Shown here: positions 28,001-37,135 of the stretch, piece by piece | Layout: every line of letters begins with the position of its first letter | Position numbering within the stretch: the first letter of the stretch is position 1 | Assembly: GCA_021296255.1 (NCBI GenBank) | Contig: JAGWAU010000005.1 | Span: 158,192 to 222,191, forward strand | Direction of reading: 5' to 3' | Origin: Alphaproteobacteria bacterium | GTDB lineage: Bacteria > Pseudomonadota > Alphaproteobacteria > UBA2966 | Length of the DNA: 64,000 nt | Notes under the pieces: generated by a model | What the model saw: only the letters and a program-made list of their open reading frames with translations | The model's database searches: none | What the model was told of the DNA's origin: nothing | Program-made: the position numbers and the translations under genes

Positions 28001-29347
28001 ATGGCGCCGAAGTACTTCGGGACTGACGGAATTCGCGGCACGGCCAACGAATGGCCGATGACGGCTGACGTGGCCTTGGCCGTTGGCAAGGCGACGGGCA
28101 GCCAGTTCCTCCGCGGCGAGCATCGGCATCGAGTCGTTATCGGCAAGGATACCCGGCTTTCCGGCTACATGATCGAGTCGGCACTCACTGCGGGCTTCAT
28201 TGCGGTCGGCATGGATGTGACCCTGGTCGGACCCATGCCCACGCCTGCGGTGGCCATGCTAACCCGATCGCTCAGAGCGGATCTGGGTGTGGTCATCTCC
28301 GCCTCCCACAACCCGTACCAGGACAATGGAATCAAGTTGTTCGGTCCGGATGGATACAAGTTGTCCGACGAGGTCGAGGAGCAGATCGAAGCGCGGTTGG
28401 GCGCGGGCGGAGAAGGCGGCATGGCGCCGTCGGGGGGACTCGGACGCGCCAACCGCCTCGACGACGTCGAAGGACGCTATATCGAATTCGCCAAGAACAC
28501 GTTTCCCAAGGAACGGACCCTCGACGGCGTGAAGGTGGTCGTCGACTGCGCCAACGGCGCGGCCTACAGCGTCGCGCCGACCGTCCTTTGGGAACTCGGC
28601 GCTACGGTCATCCCCCTGGGCGTCTCACCGGACGGTACCAACATCAACGACGGCTGCGGTTCCACCTCGCCGGAGGCGATGTGCAGTCAGGTTGTTGCCC
28701 ACGGCGCCGATATCGGGATGGCCCTGGATGGGGATGCGGACCGGGTCGTGCTTGCCGACGAACGAGGGGAATTGCTTGACGGTGATCAGCTGATGGCATT
28801 GGTTGCCACCCACTGGCAAGCGGCGAAGCGGCTGGCGTCGGACACGATCGTCGCCACCGTGATGTCCAATCTTGGCCTGGAACGGTATCTGTCGGAACGA
28901 GGACTGAAGCTGGAGCGCATGCCGGTCGGCGACCGTTACGTCGTCGAGCACATGCGCGAACACCGACACAACGTAGGCGGCGAGCAGTCGGGCCACATCA
29001 TTCTGAGCGATTTCAACACCACCGGTGACGGATTGATCGCTGCGCTGCAGGCGCTCGCCGTCTTTGTCGAGACTGGAAAACCCGTGAGTGAGGCCGGACG
29101 CCTGTTCGTCCCGTTTCCCCAGGTGTTGCGCAACGTTTCCGTGAACGGTGATCGTCCCATGGAGGACGAAAAGGTCCGGCAAGCCGTCGACGACGGCCGG
29201 GCGCGACTCGGTTCATCCGGTCGTATCGTCGTGCGCAAGTCGGGAACCGAACCCGTCCTTCGCGTCATGGCTGAAGGCGAAGACGGTCGTCTGGTTGACG
29301 AGATCGTCGAGGAGATCGTGTCGGCGGTGAGTCACGCGTCGAATTGA
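28001..29347 (+). CDS. glmM: Phosphoglucosamine mutase GlmM
   Basis: 448 residues, the usual length. It interconverts glucosamine-6-phosphate and glucosamine-1-phosphate for UDP-GlcNAc synthesis. It opens with [20 protein letters not shown]. The phosphoserine loop is [19 protein letters not shown] near residue 100. The metal loop is LDGDADRV near 245, the sugar-binding loop GGEQSGHI near 327, and the phosphate-binding loop [16 protein letters not shown] near the end. A GGAG 8 bases before the ATG at 28001 decides against the TTG six bases earlier. The order ftsH-folP-glmM is the common one. Confidence 0.97.
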   Translation: MAPKYFGTDGIRGTANEWPMTADVALAVGKATGSQFLRGEHRHRVVIGKDTRLSGYMIESALTAGFIAVGMDVTLVGPMPTPAVAMLTRSLRADLGVVISASHNPYQDNGIKLFGPDGYKLSDEVEEQIEARLGAGGEGGMAPSGGLGRANRLDDVEGRYIEFAKNTFPKERTLDGVKVVVDCANGAAYSVAPTVLWELGATVIPLGVSPDGTNINDGCGSTSPEAMCSQVVAHGADIGMALDGDADRVVLADERGELLDGDQLMALVATHWQAAKRLASDTIVATVMSNLGLERYLSERGLKLERMPVGDRYVVEHMREHRHNVGGEQSGHIILSDFNTTGDGLIAALQALAVFVETGKPVSEAGRLFVPFPQVLRNVSVNGDRPMEDEKVRQAVDDGRARLGSSGRIVVRKSGTEPVLRVMAEGEDGRLVDEIVEEIVSAVSHASN

Positions 29348-29363
29348 GAGCGGCGGAGGTGCC

Positions 29364-30167
29364 ATGGAAGGTCGAGTGCTCATAGTCGCGGGATCCGACT
29401 CGGGTGGTGGCGCTGGCCTGCAGGCGGACATCAAGACCGTCACGGCTCTGGGAGGCTACGCCGCCACGGCGGTAACCGCCCTGACCTCGCAGAACACCGT
29501 GGGCGTTCATGAGATCCACGACGTTCCCGCATCATTCGTGGCGAGCCAGATGAAAAGCGTCATGGATGACATCGGTGCCGACTGCATCAAGACTGGAATG
29601 CTCCACACGCGGGAAGTTATCGACACCGTCGTGGATTTTTACGAGAGCCGGGCCTCCCACGTTCCGCTGGTGGTCGATCCGGTCATGGTGGCCAAGGACG
29701 GTACGCGATTGATCCGGCGGGACACCGGCGAGACCCTGAAGGCACGCCTGATCCCCAGGGCCGCTCTGATCACGCCCAACATCCCGGAGGCCGTCACGCT
29801 GACGGGGTCGCCCATCTCATCTCCCGACGAGATGGAGCATGTGGCGGCCATGCTGCTGACACTCGGACCCAAGGCGGTACTGCTGAAGGGCGGGCACCTT
29901 GAGGGCGATGTCGTCCGGGACCTCTATGTCACGGAGCGGGACATGGAGGTCCTTGAATCCCCCCGAATCAGGACGCGCCACACCCACGGCACCGGATGCA
30001 CGCTCGCGTCGGCCGTGTCGGTGGGCATCGCTCAGGGGTTGACGGTACGTGACGCGGTCGTGCGGGGGCGGAAGTACTTGCGCGCGGCGATCGAGACGGC
30101 GCCCGGCTACGGTGAGGGACACGGCCCCCTCAACCATGCGCACACGGTGGAACTCGATCCGGCGTGA
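29364..30167 (+). CDS. thiD: Hydroxymethylpyrimidine/phosphomethylpyrimidine kinase ThiD
   Basis: 267 residues with GGAGG 5 bases upstream. It is a ribokinase-fold enzyme that phosphorylates HMP and HMP-P in thiamine synthesis. Family motifs are LIVAGSDSGGGAGLQADIKT at the N-terminus, TAVTALTSQNTVGV, VDPVMVAKDGTRLI, and the C-terminal anion hole and catalytic Asp region RTRHTHGTGCTLASAVS. The first codons read MEGRVLIVAGS. It lies 16 bases after glmM and is likely co-transcribed. No TPP riboswitch is seen. Confidence 0.95.
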   Translation: MEGRVLIVAGSDSGGGAGLQADIKTVTALGGYAATAVTALTSQNTVGVHEIHDVPASFVASQMKSVMDDIGADCIKTGMLHTREVIDTVVDFYESRASHVPLVVDPVMVAKDGTRLIRRDTGETLKARLIPRAALITPNIPEAVTLTGSPISSPDEMEHVAAMLLTLGPKAVLLKGGHLEGDVVRDLYVTERDMEVLESPRIRTRHTHGTGCTLASAVSVGIAQGLTVRDAVVRGRKYLRAAIETAPGYGEGHGPLNHAHTVELDPA

Positions 30168-30228
30168 ATGTTCCTTACGCGCTCACGACGATCCAAGGGG
30201 TACGCGTCGGAATGATGAGAGGCAGGGA

Positions 30229-31284
30229 ATGGCACATCGCGTTGCGGTGATCGCAGGAGACGGCATCGGCAAGGAAGTCATGCCGGAGGGCATCCGGGCG
30301 ATGGAGGCGGCCGGTAAGCGGTTCGGCGTTGAGTTCTCTTGGACCGAACTCGACTGGAGCTGTGAGCTGTACACGTCGACCGGCACCATGAAGCCTGAAG
30401 ACTGGCGGGATACCCTTGCGGCTTGCGATGCGATTTACTTGGGCGCCGTGGGGTACCCGGGGGTCCCCGACCATGTTTCGCTGTGGGGCCTCCTGATCCC
30501 GATCCGGCGGGCGTTCAACCAATATGCCAACGTTCGTCCCGTCAAGTTGTTCGAGGGAATTACACCCCCCGTTCGCGACCGTTTCCCCGGTGAGATCGAC
30601 ATGGTCATCGTGCGGGAAAACGTCGAAGGCGAATATTCCCAGATCGGTGGCCGGCTGTACGCGGGCACCGACCACGAACTCGTGACCCAGGAGACCGTAT
30701 TCACGCGTACCGGCGTTGACCGCATCATGCGCTACGCCTTCGACCTTGCCCGCACGCGTTCGCGCAAACACGTCACGTCCGCGACCAAGTCGAATGGGAT
30801 CATTCATACGATGCCGTTTTGGGACGAGCGGTTCGACGTCATCCGAGCCGACTATCCCGACGTCACGACGGACCAATACCACATCGATATTCTCACCGCG
30901 CATTTCGTCCAACATCCGGACTGGTTCGATGTCGTCGTCGGCAGCAACCTCTTCGGCGACATCCTTTCCGATCTCGGGCCTGCGGTCGTGGGAGGCATCG
31001 GCATCGCGCCCAGCGCCAACCTCAATCCCGAGAGTGAGGCACCTTCGATGTTTGAGCCGGTGCACGGCTCGGCACCTGATATCGCCGGACAGGGGATCGC
31101 GAATCCGATCGCACAGATCTGGTCCGGAGCCATGATGCTGCGGCACTTGGGGCATGCGGACGCCGCCCAGGCCGTCGAGTCCGCAATCGAGGCGGTATTG
31201 GCCGGAGGCAAGGCGATCACGCCGGACCTCGGCGGAACGGCGAATACGGCCGAGGTGGGCAAGGCGATCGCGGAAGCGATTTAA
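30229..31284 (+). CDS. Tartrate dehydrogenase/isopropylmalate-dehydrogenase-like enzyme
   Basis: 351 residues of the beta-hydroxyacid oxidative decarboxylase family. The start at 30229 (GGCAGGGA upstream, reading MAHRVAVIAGDGIGKEVMPE) replaces a frame that begins 180 bases earlier inside thiD. The family motifs are IVRENVEGEYSQIGGRLYAG, VTSATKSNGIIHTMPFWDE, NLFGDILSDLGPAVVGGIGI and FEPVHGSAPDIAGQGIANP. The substrate-specificity loop (DWSCELYTSTG and WGLLIPIRRAFNQYANVRPV) fits the tartrate/D-malate dehydrogenase branch better than LeuB. It uses NAD and a divalent metal. No metabolic partner genes are adjacent. Confidence 0.9.
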   Translation: MAHRVAVIAGDGIGKEVMPEGIRAMEAAGKRFGVEFSWTELDWSCELYTSTGTMKPEDWRDTLAACDAIYLGAVGYPGVPDHVSLWGLLIPIRRAFNQYANVRPVKLFEGITPPVRDRFPGEIDMVIVRENVEGEYSQIGGRLYAGTDHELVTQETVFTRTGVDRIMRYAFDLARTRSRKHVTSATKSNGIIHTMPFWDERFDVIRADYPDVTTDQYHIDILTAHFVQHPDWFDVVVGSNLFGDILSDLGPAVVGGIGIAPSANLNPESEAPSMFEPVHGSAPDIAGQGIANPIAQIWSGAMMLRHLGHADAAQAVESAIEAVLAGGKAITPDLGGTANTAEVGKAIAEAI

Positions 31285-31434
31285 GCGCTTCTCGAAGGCC
31301 GCAAGGCCGTAGAGACGGATTCGTCGTTGCAAGAGAACTACGGGGAATGACGGCGCGGCGCGCGGCGGCGTGGCCCCGCCGCATGTCAAAGAGGGTCGAA
31401 CCCACGGAGTCGAGTCCGCGACCGCCCGCAATGC

Positions 31435-32568
31435 TCACAACGTGCTCTCCAGGACTTCGAACAGCCTGTCGACATCTTCCGCATCGTTGTACAGATGAGG
31501 CGTGACCCGCATCGAGGTGCCCCGCACGCTGACGTGGACGCCCGCGGCGGACAGCCTGCCCACCAGACCTTCCGGCATCCCGTTCGGAAACCGGATTCCG
31601 AGAAAATGGCCGGCCCGCTGGTCGTCTGGCCGGCTGATCAGCCCCAGCGATTGCGCGCGCGCCGCTATTCCCCTGGTAAGTCCGCCGAGCGTCGCGGCGA
31701 TCTGATCGATACCCCAGTCGGCGATCAGTTCGAGGGATGCCCTGGCGGCCGGCATCAGCGCGAAATTGGACCGCTCGCCGACATCGAAGCGTCGGGCGCC
31801 GGGCTGGAACGTGTCCCGGTAGTTCACCAGGCCGGCGAAATCCTCCGAGTTCTCCCTGCCGATCCACGTTTGCTCGAGAGGTCGTCCGTCGTGGTAGTCC
31901 GGCGAAATGTAGATGAAACCGAGACTGTAGGGTCCGAGCAGCCACTTGTAGCAGGCGGATACGAGGAAATCGGGCCGAACGCGTCCGATGTCGAGCGGCA
32001 ACGCGCCAAGCGATTGGGTGGCATCGATGACGAGCGCGGCCCCGCTCTCCCGGCAGGCATCCGACACCCGTTCGAGGTCGATGAGACCGCCGTCGGTCCA
32101 CAGGCAGTTGGGGACGGCGACCACCGCCGTTTCGGCGTCGATGGCGCTCATGACGGCCGCCGCCCAGTCCCCGTCATGGGGTGGCGGGATCGTGACGACG
32201 GACCCCTTCCGGTCGGCGGCCAGTCGGCGCCACGGGTAAACATTGGACGGGAACTGTTCCGCTAGAGTAATGACGGTTTGTCCCTTTCGGAAGGCGACGT
32301 TGGCGGCGGCAATCCCGATGCCGTAGCTGACGGACGGGACGACCGCGATGTCCTCCGCTGTCGCGCCGATCAGGCCGGCGAACAGGTTTCGAGTCGCTTC
32401 CGCTTCCGTGAAGAAATCCAGCGGCGTGAGCTCCCAGGGCCTTGATTTCCGTGCCATGCCGGCTTGGCCCGCGGCACGTGTAGCAGAGGGGATCGGTGAG
32501 ATGTAAGCGCAATTGAGATACGCCACCTCGCGGGGAATGTCGAAGAGGTGACGCTGGCACGGGATCAT
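31435..32568 (-). CDS. Class V aminotransferase (PLP enzyme)
   Basis: About 377 residues if the internal Met (MIPCQRHLF) is the start; a GTG or further upstream start is possible. It is fold type I. The PLP-binding region is VIDATQSLGALPLDIGRVRPDF followed by CYKWLLGPYSLGFIYIS, which contains the Schiff-base Lys. VPSVSYGIGIAAANVAF and RVTPHLYNDAEDVDRL are also typical. The family includes cysteine desulfurases, kynureninase and isopenicillin-N epimerase-like proteins; the specificity is not clear. It is the first of several minus-strand genes, downstream of the threonine aldolase gene. Confidence 0.85.
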   Translation of the reverse strand: MIPCQRHLFDIPREVAYLNCAYISPIPSATRAAGQAGMARKSRPWELTPLDFFTEAEATRNLFAGLIGATAEDIAVVPSVSYGIGIAAANVAFRKGQTVITLAEQFPSNVYPWRRLAADRKGSVVTIPPPHDGDWAAAVMSAIDAETAVVAVPNCLWTDGGLIDLERVSDACRESGAALVIDATQSLGALPLDIGRVRPDFLVSACYKWLLGPYSLGFIYISPDYHDGRPLEQTWIGRENSEDFAGLVNYRDTFQPGARRFDVGERSNFALMPAARASLELIADWGIDQIAATLGGLTRGIAARAQSLGLISRPDDQRAGHFLGIRFPNGMPEGLVGRLSAAGVHVSVRGTSMRVTPHLYNDAEDVDRLFEVLESTL

Positions 32569-32763
32569 GGGCGCGTTGCACTTCACGATATCGGGAGCGC
32601 GCGCCACCAAGCCACGGGTGCGGCGCTCATGTCAACGAATCCCGTGGAGAGCCGGTACGGCCGGCAGGTTCTGCTCCGCCATATCCGTCCTCACCCTGTC
32701 CCGTTCCCTGCGCCGGGGGAACCCAGGCACGTCGAAGGTTTGAATTCGGCGTCTTCGGCAAAG

Positions 32764-33822
32764 CTACTCCGCAGCTTCCGCGGCGAGTCGCTCGGCTGCA
32801 GCGACGAACCCGTCGACCTCGTTCCCGGTCGTGTTGAACGCCGTGACGAGACGCAGCACCGGCGAAGCGCGCCCACCCCAGCGATGAAAGCCAAATCCCA
32901 GGTCGGACAACCCCACGATGACGGACTCCGGCACCCGCGGAAAGACCTCGTTGGCCTCGACTGGATGCACGATCTCGATGCCGGAGATGGCCGACAAGCC
33001 TTCCGACAACCGCTGCGCCATGGCGTTGGCCCGGCCGGCATAGCGCAGCCACAAGCCGTCCGCCACGTAAGCGGCGAGCTGAGCCGAGACGTAGCGCATC
33101 TTCGAGAACAGATGGCCCCCTCGCTTGCGCCGGTACTTGAAGGTTTCGGCGAGCTCCGGGCGGAAGAAGACCGCGGCTTCCGCCGCCATCCCGCCGTTCT
33201 TGGTCGCCCCGAAGGACAGCACGTCGACGCCCGCACGCCAAGTGATAGCGGCCGGCGCGCATCTCAGGTACGCGACCGAATTGGCGAACCGTGCGCCGTC
33301 CATGTGGAGCCCCAGATCGAACCGTCGCGCGACCTCGGCGATGGCGGCGACATCGTCGGGCCGATAGGACGTCCCGTTTTCGGTCGCCTGCGAGAGACTG
33401 ACCGCGGCGGGCTGCACGTGATGCTCGAACCCCAGGGTCAGACCTTCGAGCTTTTCCGACAGATTCGCAGCCGACAGCCTGCCGTGATCTCCCGGTAACG
33501 TCACCAATTTGGCGCCCGTGTAAAACTCCGGCGCACCGCATTCGTCTTCCTCGATGTGGGCGTTCTCGTGGCAGTAGATGGCACCGCAAGGCGGTGTGAG
33601 CATGGAGAGCGACAACACGTTCGCCGCCGTACCGGTGGCGACGGGAAATACCAGGACCTTCGTCTCGAAAAGCTCCGAGAATTTCGCCGAAAGCTCGGCG
33701 CTGACATCGTCCGCGCCGTACGGCAATGCCTGGCCCGCATTAGCCGCGAGAATCGCCTCCATGATCTCCGGCGCCACCGGCGCGGTGTTGTCGCTGGCGA
33801 AGTCGGCCGGCGCATGCGTCAC
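32764..33822 (-). CDS. Low-specificity threonine aldolase family protein
   Basis: 352 residues from a GTG at 33822 preceded by GGAGGAAGG; the open frame extends farther up but without signals. It is a PLP fold-type I beta-eliminating lyase. It shows FASDNTAPVAPEIMEAIL, the HIEEDECGAPEFYTGAKL region, LGLHMDGARFANSVAYL (the Asp that binds the PLP nitrogen) and LSFGATKNGGMAAEA (the PLP Lys). It cleaves threonine or allo-threonine to glycine and acetaldehyde. The Arg in VLRLVTAFNTT is typical of the C-terminal domain. Confidence 0.9.
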   Translation of the reverse strand: MTHAPADFASDNTAPVAPEIMEAILAANAGQALPYGADDVSAELSAKFSELFETKVLVFPVATGTAANVLSLSMLTPPCGAIYCHENAHIEEDECGAPEFYTGAKLVTLPGDHGRLSAANLSEKLEGLTLGFEHHVQPAAVSLSQATENGTSYRPDDVAAIAEVARRFDLGLHMDGARFANSVAYLRCAPAAITWRAGVDVLSFGATKNGGMAAEAAVFFRPELAETFKYRRKRGGHLFSKMRYVSAQLAAYVADGLWLRYAGRANAMAQRLSEGLSAISGIEIVHPVEANEVFPRVPESVIVGLSDLGFGFHRWGGRASPVLRLVTAFNTTGNEVDGFVAAAERLAAEAAE

Positions 33823-33906
33823 GGAAACCTTCCTCCCCGTTCGGTCAGGCGATGTCCACGAGGTTCTAGCACGGACCACCATCCGCGCCATGCGTTCTCG
33901 CGCGTG

Positions 33907-34404
33907 TCAAAGTTCCGAATCGCCGCCTTCCAAGGGCCTTCGGCCGGAGATCGCTGTCGAATCGGAGGTGATCAAGGGAACTTCGACGAACCGGGTTTCG
34001 TCTCCCTCCGCCACGAGGACGTGCGCAGTGCTTTGAACGAACTGCCCTTTCCGGACTCCGACGATGAGCCAGACCAGATCCGGCTCCCAGGCCGCGTCCA
34101 GGTCGCGGGGCGAGGGCCGGGCCGGGCCGTCCGGGTGGGAATGGTAGATCCCCACCACGCCCCGGCCGCTTCCCCTGAGGGCACGCTGCAGGCGAAGGCG
34201 GAGAGCCGGATCGACCTCGAACCGGCGCGCGGGCTCCTCCGCGAGGTTCTCGCTCTCGTGGACACCGTCGACCTGCACGACACCCGCCTCCTCGGCTCCC
34301 GATAGAAGGCCGCAGCACTCCTCCGGGTAAGCGGCCTCGGCGAAGCCGACGATGACTTGCAGATCCTCGGCCGCCAGTCGGACCGTGGTCGGAATGCGAC
34401 TCAA
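33907..34404 (-). CDS. M67/JAMM (Mov34/MPN) metallopeptidase family protein
   Basis: 165 residues. The zinc JAMM motif is complete: the upstream Glu in YPEECCGLLSG, then GIYHSHPDGPARPSPRDLDAAW with H-x-H and the Ser-x7-Asp pattern. Bacterial members cleave isopeptide or thiocarboxylate-linked ubiquitin-like proteins, or act on small sulfur carriers; no such carrier gene is adjacent. It starts with a TTG that overlaps the stop of the upstream gene (TTGA), which argues for that start over the long frame upstream. Function in this strain is unassigned. Confidence 0.82.
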   Translation of the reverse strand: MSRIPTTVRLAAEDLQVIVGFAEAAYPEECCGLLSGAEEAGVVQVDGVHESENLAEEPARRFEVDPALRLRLQRALRGSGRGVVGIYHSHPDGPARPSPRDLDAAWEPDLVWLIVGVRKGQFVQSTAHVLVAEGDETRFVEVPLITSDSTAISGRRPLEGGDSEL

Positions 34405-34754
34405 GGGGACCCGCGAACCTCGAACTCGCCGAGACGGGCACCGGTCACGGTATCGAGCACGATGATCCGATGCGCACCCTCGGACATTTCCAGACGAACG
34501 AACAAGCGGTCCCCTTCGGCGATCATGTCCACGATGCGGCTGCCGCGGGGCACGTCGAGCGTCCGTGTTCCGAATCCGGAGCTCGGCGCGGCATCGGACG
34601 CGACGACCTCGATGGCGGGCCCGACCGGTTGGTCCCCTCCCCACCCGGTACTTGCGCGTTGGAAAATCGTGACGACGACGACGGCGGTACCGATGATGAT
34701 CACGACGCCCATGGCGATGACCAAGAACTTGAGGGCGCGTAAGCTGTCGGTCAT
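34401..34754 (-). CDS. Small membrane-anchored protein, DUF6476-like
   Basis: 117 residues from ATG at 34754. It has a short basic head, one transmembrane helix (FLVIAMGVVIIIGTAVVVV near residues 9-28) and a probable periplasmic domain that looks like a single beta-propeller blade (RTLDVPRGSRIVDMIAEGD, RIIVLDTVTGARLGEF). It matches my memory of DUF6476 proteins of Rhodospirillales and Rhodobacterales. It is divergent from rluD and overlaps the JAMM gene. Function unknown. Confidence 0.7.
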   Translation of the reverse strand: MTDSLRALKFLVIAMGVVIIIGTAVVVVTIFQRASTGWGGDQPVGPAIEVVASDAAPSSGFGTRTLDVPRGSRIVDMIAEGDRLFVRLEMSEGAHRIIVLDTVTGARLGEFEVRGSP

Positions 34755-34790
34755 TGTCGATCGCCGCCCGCCGGACCTGCCGCCTTTACG

Positions 34791-35774
34791 ATGGAAACAC
34801 TCCCCGCGCCGGAATTCGAGACGCACGTGGTCGCCGTCGATGCGGCAACGGCCGGCCTGCGCCTCGACCGCGTGCTGGCGTCCGCCCTCCCCGACCTGTC
34901 GCGCATGCGCATCAAGGCGCTCATCCAGGCGGGCCTCGTCAGTCGCGGGGAGGCGACGATATCGGAGCCCTCATACCGGGTCAAACCGGGAGAATCCTAT
35001 ACCGTTTCCGTCCCGCCGGCCTCCGATCCGTCCCCTCGAGGCCAGCGCATACCGCTTCGCATCCTGCATGAAGACGACGAGCTCATCATCGTCGACAAGC
35101 CGGCTGGTTTGGTTGTGCATCCGGCGCCCGGCAATCCGGACCGGACCCTGGTCAACGCGCTGGTCCATCACTGCGGCGACTCCCTGTCGGGGATCGGCGG
35201 CGTGCGCCGTCCCGGGATCGTGCACCGCCTGGACAAGGAAACGAGCGGTTTGATGGTCGCCGCCAAGAGCGACCGCGCGCACGCTGCGCTCGCCAAGCAG
35301 TTCGCCGAGCGCACCGTCGAACGCGCCTATCTGGCGGTCGTCTGGGGGGTGCCCCGACCGCTGCGGGGCGAGATCGAGGCCCCGATCGGACGCCATCCCC
35401 GAAACCGCCGCAGGATGGCCGTGGTTGAACGGGCGGGCAAGCAGGCGCTGACCCGATACCGGGTGCAGCGGCAGCTTGCCGCGGGGGCCAGCGTCGTGCA
35501 TTGCAGGCTGGCGACGGGCCGTACGCATCAAATCCGCGTGCACCTGGCACACATCGGACACCCCGTGGTCGGCGATAGATTGTATGGCCGGGCCAGGCAC
35601 GTTGCCGGGGCCGCGGCGAATGCCCAAGCCATTGTCCGGGCCTTCGACCGCCAGGCGTTGCACGCCGGGCTTCTGGGTTTCTCGCACCCGAGGACCGGGC
35701 GACCCGTCAGGTTCGAATCGGAATTGCCCGTTGAGATGAAAGAATTGATTGGTGTATTGGAAGCGCCCAAGTGA
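34791..35774 (+). CDS. rluD: RluA/RluD-family pseudouridine synthase
   Basis: 327 residues. An N-terminal S4 RNA-binding domain ([21 protein letters not shown], near residues 25-70) is followed by the catalytic domain. It contains the RluA signature [19 protein letters not shown], with the catalytic Asp in [29 protein letters not shown] is near 245 and [13 protein letters not shown] near the end. This RluD type modifies 23S rRNA uridines in helix 69. The neighbour rpoH is the usual one in alphaproteobacteria. Naming it rluD rather than rluC rests on S4-domain type and context. Confidence 0.88.
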   Translation: METLPAPEFETHVVAVDAATAGLRLDRVLASALPDLSRMRIKALIQAGLVSRGEATISEPSYRVKPGESYTVSVPPASDPSPRGQRIPLRILHEDDELIIVDKPAGLVVHPAPGNPDRTLVNALVHHCGDSLSGIGGVRRPGIVHRLDKETSGLMVAAKSDRAHAALAKQFAERTVERAYLAVVWGVPRPLRGEIEAPIGRHPRNRRRMAVVERAGKQALTRYRVQRQLAAGASVVHCRLATGRTHQIRVHLAHIGHPVVGDRLYGRARHVAGAAANAQAIVRAFDRQALHAGLLGFSHPRTGRPVRFESELPVEMKELIGVLEAPK

Positions 35775-35882
35775 AGACTCCGGATCGCCGCACCATGGCG
35801 CCTGACGGCGCGCCCGGGCCCGGACACACTTTGGTCACGATTTCGGGTTAGGACGGCGATCCGTCGACCGGAACGAACACCC

Positions 35883-35910
35883 TTGGACGGCGTTCACGCA
35901 CACGGAATAT
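35883..35910 (+). promoter_or_regulatory. Possible promoter for rpoH
   Basis: TTGGAC (35883-35888) and GAATAT (35905-35910) are spaced 16 bases apart and end 26 bases before the rpoH start. The fit to the housekeeping consensus is moderate. Confidence 0.3.
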
Positions 35911-35936
35911 CGACGGATTACGAAAAGCGTACGACC

Positions 35937-36818
35937 ATGGCGAAGAACCTGATACCCGTCGTCTCTCCGGAGGTCGGCCTTTCACGCTATCTCCGGGAAA
36001 TTCGTGACTTCCCCATGCTGGATGCGGAAGAGGAGTACGTCCTTGCCAAACGCTGGCGCGAGCACGATGACGTCGAATCAGCCCACACCCTCGTGACCAG
36101 CCACCTTCGCCTCGTGGCCAAGATCGCCATGGGATACCGCGGCTACGGACTTCCCGTCGGCGAATTGATCGCCGAGGGCAATATCGGCCTGATGCAGGCG
36201 GTGAAGCGGTTCGAGCCGGACAAGGGCTTTCGTCTCGCGACCTACGCCATGTGGTGGATCCGGGCATCGATCCAGGAATACATCCTGCGATCCTGGTCGC
36301 TCGTCAAGATGGGCACGACGACGGCGCAGAAGAAGCTGTTCTTCAATCTGCGTAGGCTGAAGGGACAGTTGCAAGCGATCGAAGAGGGCGATCTTCATCC
36401 GGAAACCGTCAAGACCATCGCCGACAAGCTGGACGTTTCCGAGGACGATGTCGTGCAGATGAACCGCCGCTTGGCTGGCGCCGATCACTCTCTGAATGCT
36501 CCCATGCGTGTCGATGGAGAGGGGGAGTGGCAGGACTGGCTGGTCGACGACACCCCCGATCAGGAGACGGTCTTCGGCGAAGCCGAGGAGATGGGCAAGC
36601 GGCGTGACCTGTTGGCCGACGCCATGCAGACCCTCAACGACCGCGAACGTCGGATTCTCACTGAACGCCGCCTGAAGGACGATCCCAGCACGCTCGAGGA
36701 TCTCAGCAAGGAATTCGGCGTCAGCCGGGAACGCGTGCGCCAGATCGAAGTGCGCGCTTTCGAAAAACTCCAGAAAACGATCCGCAATGCGCAGATCGAT
36801 GCGAATATGGGGGGTTAG
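35937..36818 (+). CDS. rpoH: Heat-shock sigma factor RpoH (sigma-32)
   Basis: 293 residues. Region 1.2/2 begins with LSRYLREIRDFPMLDAEEEY. Region 2.1-2.4 is HTLVTSHLRLVAKIAMGYRG, LIAEGNIGLMQAVKRFEP and GFRLATYAMWWIRASIQEYI. The RpoH box AQKKLFFNLRRLKGQLQA near residue 135 distinguishes it from other group 2-3 sigma factors. Region 4 ends with LSKEFGVSRERVRQIEVRAF. The ATG at 35937 follows the conserved start MAKNLIPVVSPE; an upstream TTG adds unconserved residues. It directs heat-shock transcription; FtsH (also in this window) is the known protease that degrades it. Confidence 0.97.
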   Translation: MAKNLIPVVSPEVGLSRYLREIRDFPMLDAEEEYVLAKRWREHDDVESAHTLVTSHLRLVAKIAMGYRGYGLPVGELIAEGNIGLMQAVKRFEPDKGFRLATYAMWWIRASIQEYILRSWSLVKMGTTTAQKKLFFNLRRLKGQLQAIEEGDLHPETVKTIADKLDVSEDDVVQMNRRLAGADHSLNAPMRVDGEGEWQDWLVDDTPDQETVFGEAEEMGKRRDLLADAMQTLNDRERRILTERRLKDDPSTLEDLSKEFGVSRERVRQIEVRAFEKLQKTIRNAQIDANMGG

Positions 36819-37135
36819 GAGCGGTCCCGGTCAGCCGGAATCTCTTCACTGCGGCCCAACCTGAGACCCGCCCGCGCGAAGCCGAAACTCCTCACAGCAA
36901 TGAAACGTGCGGCGAGTTCGGAGCATAGCGACCAATAGCCGCCGTCGTGGAAACGTCGGGCACGCCTGCGAACGTCACGTTCCCAACATGCCAACGCGCA
37001 CACGAGGAGGTTTCACGCCGGTTTAGCCTCCAGGGCGGGCATGCATCTCGCGAACCGGTCCTGTGACCATATCCGACATCGCTTGGTGCCTACCGAGAAC
37101 CTCTTGCAAACCCGTGCCTCCGTGGCGCGGAGGCC
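36819..37135. other. Gene-free stretch between rpoH and purA
   Basis: About 317 bases, convergent from both sides. A 62-codon minus-strand frame is open but unrecognised and without a good start site. The only clear signal is the hairpin just past the purA stop. Confidence 0.4.
37116..37134 (-). terminator. Hairpin after purA
   Basis: GCCTCC (37116-37121) and GGAGGC (37129-37134) pair perfectly around a 7-base loop, beginning 2 bases past the purA stop. The T-rich tail is weak (GGGTTTG). A likely transcript end for the serC-serA-hisZ-purA run. Confidence 0.4.

Noticed and set aside
29348-29363. TPP riboswitch before thiD
   Set aside because: The gap to glmM is only 16 bases, too short for a riboswitch.
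36815-37003. Minus-strand 62-codon frame between rpoH and purA
   Set aside because: No family similarity, no ribosome site, and it overlaps the rpoH stop.
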